Shown in pieces: positions 27,401-39,400 of a stretch of 64,000 nucleotides of DNA. A program made the position numbers and the translations under genes. The stretch spans positions 23,932,001-23,996,000 of the forward strand of contig NC_065532.1 of assembly GCF_020184175.1 (NCBI RefSeq), given 5' to 3'. The stretch's first letter is position 1. Every line of letters begins with the position of its first letter. This stretch comes from Aphis gossypii. Taxonomy: Eukaryota > Arthropoda > Insecta > Hemiptera > Aphididae. The notes beneath the pieces are model-generated. The model did not search any database and was not told the DNA's origin. It saw only the letters and a program-made list of their open reading frames with translations.

Positions 27401-30400
27401 ACCCGCCGCAAATGAGAAGACTTGGGGAGAAAAAAAGCAGTAGCAAAAAGTAGATAACGATATTTTATTATATTATGTGTAACACGTCGAATATATCGTA
27501 TATAGGGTATTATACTTCGTATTGTTATTATTGTTTTGTCGCATGCGGATCGTGACATGCGGTTATCCTGGACCCCGCGGCACCGTTATTATCATTAAAA
27601 AGCCTTGCGCTCAACAAACGCCACCTCGAGATTTTAACTGCACCGACGGCGACGAAATCAAAGGGATTTCGTGTCGTGACAATTCACCATATACCTATTA
27701 CCATCTAGCAGTACTATATTATATATATATATATTATACAATATTTTAATAATGATATAATATTATTATGTATACACATATTTGTGGGGTTATATTAATG
27801 TCGTGCATAGTGCACACAGTAGGTATATCGTATATGCCTATAGATACATAGATCTCACCCGTTGTTCGTGGCATATTTTTAACGTACGAATTGAACATAA
27901 ACGTTCATCGTATTATCCATATATCTACTACCAATGTATTATAACAGAGTTAGTGATAATAAATAATAATATGTATGCGAGTGTACATCAGCTATCGATC
28001 GGTGTGACATGCGACACGCATTTCAGTGTCGTAACGTATATCACAAATATAATACAGTAATATTTAAATTATTTATATTTTTCAAACATTTACTACATAA
28101 ATAATAATATTATTTTTTATGTATCTATTAAATTGTAATTTGCGGTGAAAAGTACATAATACACGAGTTTAAACGAGGTTTACTGAAGAGTTAATACCGA
28201 AGAAAAATGTATATAAGTATTAAAATATGTATCACAGATTCGTTAATAATTTATTATAATCCATTACGTCATTACACATATTATAAATATTAAAATAAAA
28301 AATACTTAAACTATGGGCACCTTAACTTAACTTAGTCTAATTGACTACTTTGCTTCTTTAACTTTGCAATCAAAGACCGTCGCAATTGAAGCACATGACA
28401 CTAAATGTGTCATTTCACATTTGTTACTTATAAATTAGGTATGTTCACTACTTTCAATTTATTTTATTTTATTGGAATTATTGGAATTATTTCCGTAAAT
28501 AAATAATTATTATTATTATTAAATCAAGTTATATACATCAACAATAATATTATAAAACTATAATATTTTATAAAGCATTTCTATATAGTAATTATGCCTG
28601 TGTGAATGAAGCATTGAAGCACTATTATGCACATACCCGTGATCAATAAAACTAATTTATGCTTTCTTTGTTATGTATATAGCTGTCCAGAATGAACGTC
28701 AGCCAAGAAACACGGCCACTATACGTCCGGAAAATCTAGCTGATATGGACCACGAACGAGTGATTCGAGAAGCGGCTGTGGCGGTTGGAGTGTTTGGGTG
28801 AGCGAATATTTATTATTATTGTTTATTATACTTTCGATTCACATATTTAATTTTGTAAATTATGATGACGATAGCCGATTAGTGATCGATTGAAGTAGTT
28901 TACAGTATTTCTTCGCAGCATGTATAATTATAGTGAAATTGATATTATAAATCAATAAAATATATTTTACAACAATTAACGTGATACAGTACTATACACA
29001 GTATACATGCATTATTTACATGCACTTTTGTATTATTGAAAGTGAAATATTATATAATATAAAGTCCATGTAAATAATTTTTCAAAATCATTTATCGACG
29101 TGGCAAGTGAGAGTGCGTATATATATTATATAGGGCTTGAAACATTATAAACACACCCTATTAAATGTTACGTATATACATATATAAATAAATAGGCTAT
29201 CACGTTCTGCAGTCCACCCCAAATTTTGATTAATGGCTTATAAATCTCCTCCGTTTCGTTTTCACGTCTATAAAAAAAGGGTTCAGGTGTTTAGTCGCAT
29301 TTTAATTCTTCATTTCGGAGGGTCGAATCTATTTTATACCCTTATGTTTTTTTCCTCTTTTATATACAAAAGTCAGGTTTATCCGCCTCTGCTTTTGTCA
29401 CGTTTAATTTTTTTCCCCTTGCAAACAATTACACATGAATATGCATTTTTAAATATAATTTAATGTTTGGACAGTAGCCAGTAGGTTTACCCAAGTGCTA
29501 CATTTTGCGCACAATATACATTTTGTTTAGAACATAGTACGTATTATTACTAGCAGAACATCATATAATGATAATATTATTTAGGTAGATGGTTCTGAAA
29601 ATATGACACACGACCAGGTTGCCATAATAGTGACAAATGCCACAAGAAAAAACATTATTTAGTCTTGTTTGTTATGCAAATCGTATTCGAATAGCACAAA
29701 AACATTTCGCTCCCTTGTGGTGATGATGGACACGGTGTTTGCCAAAAACAAAAGTATATACCAGGTATACCTACCTAATACCTATAGGCTATAATAGGAG
29801 ACAGAATAGATGCGTCATTTCACAACTGTTTTTTTCTGTAATTTTTGGTTTTTATTTGTTTTAATTTTAACCGACTGTCGTGAAAACATTCACGATACAC
29901 CTATTCAATTAACGTAGACACAATATAATATATATATATATTTTTTTTAACTTTTATTTTTAATACATACAATCTGTAAATACAATTTTACAATAAGCAT
30001 GTTCGAGGATTTACATTTAATGGCATGATTGACATGATGAAGTAATCACCCAGCGGCAACACTTACTAGCAAGAGGGCTAGAATTATTTTAGGTTCCAGC
30101 TACGCTTTAACCTTCTAGGTGGGTTCCCAGGAATGGAATCAGAGTTTAGAATAAGGATTAGAAGGTTAGAGTGGTTTGGAAGACGGGCACTGAAAAGTTT
30201 ATAGAAGTTTCTGGCTTCTTCTTTTACAATGAGCATTTTTAAGTCTGAATGTAAGGTATGATTTGAAACATACGGAGGGGCGCATGTAATCATGCGTAGC
30301 GAGGCTGATTGGAATGTTTGAACAATATAATATAATTTGATAACATAGGTACTCATCCACGAAAGTTAAATTGTACGAATTACATTATGTGGAACAATTA

Positions 30401-33400
30401 TTATGTTTCATGAATATAACAATATTTGTCATTTAATTATTATATATTTCTTTAGTATTTTAGTTTCTATAAAACTAATAGACGGTTATTAGTTATTTAT
30501 CTCAGTCTGATCGATTTATCAAACTCAATATTACAACCGTTAAGTTTTAATGTTTTATTACCTTTGAGTATACTACCAATACCTGTAATAACTTAAATTT
30601 ATTTCCCATATTGTCATTTTTAGATAGTTTATAGTTTTAATTCGTATTTAGTATTACCTATATTTTTAAATGATTTATAATGTACAAAATAAACTATTTG
30701 TTCTAATTCAACATTTCTGTAATCAATAGGCCAAATGGTATCAAAAAAAATAAAATACAATATATCAACATACATAAAAAATTAAAATAAATATTACTTA
30801 AAAATTAAAATATATAAAAAATCGTCAATATTATGTTAAATCATTGATTGAAAAAGTTTAATTTTATTGCTTCAATGTATACCATATGGCCGCAGTATAT
30901 ATAATATAATATATACAGTAAATCGTTATCGTTACGTTATTTCGTAAAAATTTAAAATTCAAACGCACTTAAAATTTTTCCTATAATGATGCTTCGAGTT
31001 TTCTCTATAGCTACTTGAAGGAAAACTTATGGAAAACTTATTATTGTATTTTTAATCCTTAGTTTTAAACATAAAAAATTGTATGATTTTTCAACTTCAA
31101 AATTACTTGCAAATTTTCGATAGATTTCGTAAACATTTGAACTATAAACGCTTATAAAAAAAAATTGTAACTAACGATTTTTAATTTTTTTTAGCTACAA
31201 TAAGAATAACTCCTAAGGAATCTTGTACTAAATGTTCAAAATTTTTTGGTCACCCAAAATTGTTTTATTTACCCTTCAAATAAAAATTGAAAATTTCAGT
31301 GTTTACAGTTTATGCTGTACACAGACATAAAAAAAAAACACTACATTCATCACTCCGTTCAGTTCCGTTTCAGTCCCGAAGTTTTTTAAGTTCTAGTAGA
31401 ATTCTAAAACAATAATTAACATTTTTTATTTGCATACGTAGGGATTGAAATTTGATGAAAGTGAAACAGTTTGGCTAACTCGCATTTAATGTATAACCAA
31501 TAACAATATCGCCGTACGAGTTAAAAAAATAAGAATAGATGATATCAATTTATGTGGGATTAGCTGTACAATAAAACGATTTAATCCCACCACCGAATTA
31601 CAAATTAAATGATGTCGGTCCCTAGTCGATTCCCTTCATATATATCGGCCATATGGGTATTTTTGTAATGCTTTTTTCAACGTCATTCTCGACCAGAACT
31701 TAGGGATTAACCATCAAAGGCACTTGTGGCCAATGACCCTAAAATAATATACGTAGAGGGAACAATGTCATTTAACTAATGTTAATTTGATGGGTAGATT
31801 TTGTATGTTATTATATTTATTTACTATTATATTATATCTACCTACCAAATCTGAAATATACTATGAAATTTGCAAGGGTCGTATTATATATATTATAATA
31901 TCATAGCTACAAATAGGATTTATTTTGAATAATAATTCAATTCTATTATTCATACTATTATTTGATTAAAATATTTAATACAATCAAATTTTATTAGCTA
32001 TGGATTACGTTAAAGATATTTTTATTTTTGGAAACTAACAGATTTTATATTTATTATTTTAATATACCTAAATATTTAATTTATCATTATTGATCACTCT
32101 AGAATCCAGACGCGATAGTTATTTTCCCTCTTCAATGTCTCTGATAGTTTATAAATTCATAAGTTACATTTACAATTATTCATAATAGTTTTCAATATGT
32201 TTAGTGTCGATGATACTACCAATACACAGATAGCGTTAACTTAATCTCTTTTAACTTATTTTTATCTTTTGAGTTCTCTGATAATTTACAAATTTAAAAT
32301 TATTTACAATAAATTTATATTTTTTTCGGACAAATAAAAAAAAAATGTGAAAATTGGGTCTAAACTCCGTGTACATAGGTAGATATACTATGTATCTTGT
32401 AATAAAAAGAATATTGATATTATCAATTTGTGCTAACATTTTATTTTTATCATTTATTGTACCTAACTAATAAATAATAATATACCTATTATACATTGAT
32501 AATTTAAAAAAATCATTTTGTTCCTATAATAGGTACTCGTATATACCTTACATAATATACGCGTATATTAATATAATAATATATATTATATAACTACTAT
32601 ATTATATATTATATATACTATATAATAGCGCGCTATTATTTGATTTTGATTTTGAACGGTATATAGGGACCTACTAGTAAAGTCCTTTAAAATTATCTAT
32701 TATTTGTTATAACCATCATTATTGTTATTATTATAAAATTATTTATAACATAAACAATTCTCAACAGGCCATGTCTTTACAGACCTCCGGTTTCAGTGGC
32801 GTTGGCATTATCTCCTCTGAGATATCATCCCAACGGCCCAATGGCACCGCCAAGTATACAGCAACGACCTGCAGAACCGTCGCCGACCACATCTTCATCG
32901 CCGAAACAAGAATCTCACCACGATGACCAAGACGATGGTAAGAATATAGGAATATAAGTGGTAATGACAGTGTGTAATGACTCCGCAACACATGAACGGT
33001 TTTATTCAGCGTCGAGAATGCTGGACACGTATATGCTGTATTAAGTGTTATGCGCAATATCCATTATCTGAATAACCCACCCTCCACTTTACTTATACAT
33101 TCTACAGTAGGAGTCACCAACTCGCTGATCGCGGTCCGGATACGGTCATACGGAACGCGAACATTATTTATATGGACCTTAGGCTAGGTTCACGTAAACG
33201 CGAAACGTTTAGTCACGCGCAATTAGAATAATTAGATATAGGTACGGATTTCTAATACATCGTTTACATGGCGCGCGATAGGTACTGCTCGTCCATGTGA
33301 ACCTAGCTTTATCCATGAAGTATTTATAAATTATCAAAAAATAAAAAAATAAATATTTATTGACATGTGTAAAAGTCATTAAAATTGTTTGGGGCCGCGG

Positions 33401-36400
33401 AAAGTTTGATAAATTTCAAAACGGACCTCGATAGAAATTAGTTGGTGATCCCTACTCTACAGTATAACCATAAGAGACATATAATTTAAATCCGATTTTT
33501 TTTATTCATGTAAAAGTTCGATAGCATAAAGTTGAGCTGTTGGAATATAGTTGGCAAAAAAAAAGTAATAACATTTTTCCTGGCAAAAATAAAGTACAAC
33601 AATATTCAACAATAAGTTACCAACAAATTTGTTAAATATATTTCATATAAAGTGTCTGTTATGGTCGTGCTGCTAATTTTGTGAGGGTAAATTACTCCAA
33701 TTATCAATGGCGTGATAAATAGTTAAATATAAACCTGGATGCAATGACTTTCATTTGGAAACATTAAATAATATAGTAATCTAATTGGCTATAATACGGC
33801 AACCAAAAACTATTTTGTATTTCTATTATGTATTTTTGAAGTCGTATGCCAAATATTATAATCACTAATCATTAATGATTATCATTTTGTCATTTCAATA
33901 ATAATTATATTAGTAATGTATTAATGTATTACTATTTATTTATTTATTTATTTATTTCAGCAAAATCACAAAAATTAAATTACAAAAATTAAATTAAATT
34001 ACTACAGTAAAAGTGATAAAAATAAAAATAATAGTGATAAGAGCTGATACGTATACCAACTGAGCAAGCTCGTTTCTGGTATACGGAGTTCCTATACATA
34101 ATACTTATATAATATTATAAAAATAAAGTGTCATGTGTCTTATACAATGTCTTATACAATTGAGAATGATGTATTTTACTACTCTAAATAACATTATCTT
34201 ATAATTATATAACTAAACGATGCTAATAGATAATCATTTATATTTACACATAGATACTTTTTAATAATTGATTTTTACACACATTCTCATCTAGGTCATT
34301 TACTATTTTAGTAATTACATTTTTTATACGATTTTTGTTAATTATATTTTTTTCATTGGTTTTATTAGACTGATTTTCACATTCATACTTTATTAGACTC
34401 TTTACATCATTTCCTAAATTGTTGAATATAGTTTTGGCCATATAATCGGGAGCACTTTTTGTACTGGATAGTGATATATAAGGTAATTTTATGTTATTAC
34501 CTGTTCTACTGTCTATTATATCTGTATTATTCAGTATTTGCATTTGAATTGCTTTTATAAGTATTTGTTTAATGTATAATTTATAGATTGATAGTATGTT
34601 AGTATTTTTAAAAATATCTATTGAAGGGTATGTCGGCGGTAACGAGTAGGCTACTTTTATAGTAATTTTCTGGGCAATATATACTGATTGTATGTCGGTT
34701 CTGCTGGCACCACCCCAGCATGTTATACCATATAATACGAGTGAATTACATAATGCCATATAAATTTGCCGTACAACTGATTCCTTAAGAAAGCGAATTT
34801 TATAAAATAGGGAAGTTAATCTCCGGATTTTATTTTTGATAAATTTTATATGCTCAGACCATTTCAGCTCTTGATCCATTATGACTCCTAAATATTTAAA
34901 TTGTTGTACCATTTTAAGTGGTTTACAATTGCAGATTGTTTTATTTGCGGAACATTGATGTAATATGAAGTTCACTCCAACTGGAAGTTGTGATCGGTTT
35001 GTGACTATCGGCATGCATACTGATTTATTTACATTAAGTGATAATAAGTTTTTTTCCATCCAGTTATATACAAGCTCTAAGTCAATTTCGACAATTTCTT
35101 TTAATTTTGACCAATTTTCTTCGGTATTAACAAGAGCTATATCATCGGCAAACATGAATAGTTTACCTTTTAATAATGAAGCTGGAATAGAGTTGATATA
35201 GATTAAAAATAGTAAGGGACCTAATGACGTTCCTTGTGTTACTCCATAATCATGGACATAACAATAGTCACTATAATGCGATCCAATAGTGGTTAATTGC
35301 TGTCTATTACTCAGATAACTAGAAAACCAATTGAGTGTAATAGTATCGAATCCTAATTCATTTAACTTATGTAGTAATAATTTTCTACTAATTGAATCGA
35401 AAGCTTTTTCTAAGTCTAGAAACGAAATTAGTATTTTCTTTTTATTGTCTCTCTTGTTATGTAAAAAATTTGTTAAATCTATTAAAGCGTCCTCTGTTCC
35501 TAAGTTCCTTCTAAACCCATATTGTCCTTCAAATAATATTTTCTCACTTTCTAGGTATTCTAAGAGTTGGTTTTTTATTATTTTTTCGAGAATTTTGGCT
35601 ATGATACCTACTAAGGAGATGGGCCTATAATTTAAAAAATCAGTTTTATCACCGTTTTTATATATTGGTACAATTTTAGCCATTTTCAATTCATCGGGTA
35701 CTATACCGTTGACTATACTACAATTAATTATATGAACGATAGGTGGGATCACATTGTCTCCTATTTGTTTAATAAACAGAGCTGTATAACCATCCGGACC
35801 TGGTGCTGAATTGTTATTCAATTTATTTAGTATATTTATGACTTCATTACTACCGATGGTATTTATTTTAAATATATTTTTTTTATTTGATATATTATTA
35901 ATTTTTGTTCCAAAATTAGACTGAATGTTATTTACACTATTGGAGAAATTTTTTTCTACTAATCTTTTACCAGTTGTTGCATAATATGAGTTAACTATAT
36001 TTAAGTAGTCTTTTGGTGATGATGTTGGGTATTTATTTTCAATTATATCGTTAATTGGAAGCTTAGGCGAGATTTCTTTTCTAGATGTTAGTTCATTAAT
36101 TACTTTCCAGATTTCTCTTCCATTACCTTTACATGTCTCTATTTTATTTATATAAAATTGTTCTTTTGCCTTCCGAATTAATATTGTTAGTTTATTTCTA
36201 TATGCTCTATAGTAATTTAATAATTTAAGATTTGTTTTATCCCTCTTAGTTTTCATATTTAGTTTATCTCTATTTTTTATAGATATTACAAGCCCATTAG
36301 TTATCCATGGTTTTAGCTTACGATTTTTCGTACTCATATGATGCTTTGAGACTATACAGTTATTTATGGTATCTAAAATATGTCCATTAAAGTTGTTTAA

Positions 36401-39400
36401 TGCTGCCGCGGGATTACTGGTTTCAAATAAACCAGTCCATTCGTTGATAGATAATAATTGAACTACTTTATTATAGTTTATATATGATGTAGTATTATTA
36501 TTTCTACTATCTATATTATGTTTTATATTATTCGGCGATATTATCAAACTACTTATGATTGTGTAATGATCCGTTATACTGGTTTTAATTACAACAGTAT
36601 TAAGATGAACATTTCTACTAAATAAGTGATCAATACAGGATTTGGTTTCATTTACCTCTCTAGTGTACGTACATATTTGAGAGATAAATCCATTTGAGGA
36701 TAAAATATTTAAGTAATTTTCGGTGCTTAAGGACGTATTTAATTCTAATATGTCAATATTTATATCACCAATCCATATACAATTATTTTCTAAGACACCT
36801 GAGGTAAGTAAAGTATTCAGTTCAGATAGTAAATTTTTACTTTGTGTTTTAATTAATACTTGTGTATTAATAGACACATTATATACTCAGACATAAACGT
36901 ATCCAGAATTTTGGCGCCACCGAGCTATTCGTTTGCTAAATAAATCTATAAAGATGTCGATATAGTCCAAATCCAAAATTCAGATTACATTTTATAATTC
37001 ACATTTTTGATACATAAAAGATAAAACATTGTATAAACACTGACTGAATAAAAAAAAATGACAGCCCTCCCATTGCCCCTCTCCATATAGGTAATCACGG
37101 AACTGCACATTGAAACGATTATGAGTATTCTACGATTTATGAGTATAACTATTATAACACCGTGGACCTACCTTTAACCTATAACCATTATTATTTTTTC
37201 CGCCCTGTTTTAAATTAGGTATTATACCTATATTAAAGTTTTCAACGCTTTTTATGACATTAAATAGTAAATTACCATCGTGCATACAGCTAAATATCCT
37301 TATTAGAAAATAAAGAGAATCGAAATCCTATACATATATCGATTGGTGGGGTGTGTGGGTACTACTATGGTCCTCAAATACTCTCCAGTCATATAGCACA
37401 CATGGATAAAACCATTTTAAGATACTATTCGTATTTTATGTATGTTGTAGATGACAGTATAGATGTGACCAACGAAGAACCAGATACGTCCGAAAACAAA
37501 AGGGCATCGTCTTCTCCACCAGCGATTCCGATACCGCTCACCCAGCACCATTCGATGTACGACCATCATCCATCATTTTATCCTGGCCTACACGAGAATG
37601 TTTATGAGACGTCCGCCCGTTTGCTTTTTATGGCCGTCAAGTGGGCAAAAAATTTACCGTCTTTCGCATCTCTTCCGTTTAGAGACCAGGTGAGAATTTT
37701 GTACAATATCAATTTATAAAATATATGAATTCCTACCTACTTAAAAATTCTGAAAGACGGGATTAAAATAAATGCACGGCTATAAGATAAAATGAGATGA
37801 TCAATATATTATACTATATACTTAAATCCTAATATAAACTTGCAGAATGCAGGTAAATCACCGCCTGCACAATGTGCACATTGACGAATTACCAATCTTG
37901 TTTTTTTCATCCATATACTTAATACTTACCTATATAAGTACATATATAGTATATACATATGTATATATATTATATTATATTATACAATTAAAATTTACAA
38001 TACTATTTAAGTACTAAGTATATACACATCATAATTTATAGTTTATTAAATACATACTTTCATATTCTTTAAATTATTTTATACAATGGTTCGTAAACGT
38101 TTATTCTTTTATTTTTACATATTATATTATAGGTGATACTCTTAGAGGAATGTTGGTCGGAATTGTTCCTGTTAAACGCGGTCCAGTGGTGTTTACCACT
38201 GGAAAACAACCCACTTTTCAACCCTTCGGATCACGTGGCGGCCATACCCAATGGGAAAGCTAGTCAAGTGGCAGCCGACATACGCGTACTCAATGAAACC
38301 TTGCGACGGTTCAGAACCATCAGCGTCGACCCGGCAGAATTCGCGTGCATGAAAGCTATCGTTTTGTTTAGAGCCGGTAACGATCACATTTATTATTCTA
38401 AATTATTTCCATTATAATATTAAACGATAGAGGAATGCGTGGTAGCCCATTTTAAGGGATTGGCGGGAGGGAGTTTTATATTTCTGTATCTGTGTTTTGC
38501 TAATTATAAGTATTAACATTACGGTATTACCTATATAAAACGTATAGGCATCGCTATATTTGTTTTTAGTATTTCCAGATGTACCAAATATATTTTCTTT
38601 ATACGTCATTGCGCCAAACAATAACACTGTACTGACTATCTTAGTTATTGGAATAAAATTCGAAAAACATATTTGAATTCGTCATGAAGTTTACTTGAAA
38701 ACGACTTTTTTACTTTTTTTAAATTAATCACCTGAATCCTTCAAAATTGTAATTTAAAATTTTGAATATTAAGAATTTTAAAATATTATAATAATATTAA
38801 GCTACCTAAATAAATTAATTTAAAAATGTAAGAAAGTCATTTTCAAGTAAACTGCGTAACGAATTCAAATATGTTTACGAAACCTGTTTCCGATAACTAG
38901 GACAGTCAGTATACAGTTGGCAAAAGGTTAATACTTTTAGAGTCTATGGGGTGGACGCGACAACGCGCAACACGAATTATGATTTATGACTATGCAGACT
39001 GCCTTAAAATTGCCTATATCCAACTCCTTAAAAACGATCGGTGTCGAGTTTATAGGATTTATACAATTATCATAGCACCGTGCCCATTTTATACTGATAT
39101 GTATTCGATTAGTCCAGAATTGCTATTGGAGCCTTAATGTTTTTATTAGGTTTGGTTCCGGTCTGGTACAAAAGAATATTAAATACTTAAACCATATTAT
39201 AGTTTCAGCCAGATTTAGAAAAAAATATTCCGAGTAATATGAACTTTTCTGAAGTCAAAATTTATAATTTATACATTATTTTGATGACAAACATTAAGTC
39301 TATTTTTTGTATTCTATTGTTATTTATTGGTCTTTCTTGTCTATCACATTTTACTTACTTAAAGTAATATAATTACTGCAACCCGGTATGTATTTATACG

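Noticed and set aside
26782..28060. Open frames of 75-133 codons in Hr51 intron 4
   Set aside because: Tyr/Ile-rich translations from AT-rich repeats, overlapping on both strands.
34965..35630. Plus-strand frames inside the LINE
   Set aside because: Antisense shadows of the reverse transcriptase frame.
37351..37450. Start codon upstream of Hr51 exon 7
   Set aside because: The open frame extends into the intron; the acceptor at 37449-37450 and the phase match show exon 7 begins at 37451.
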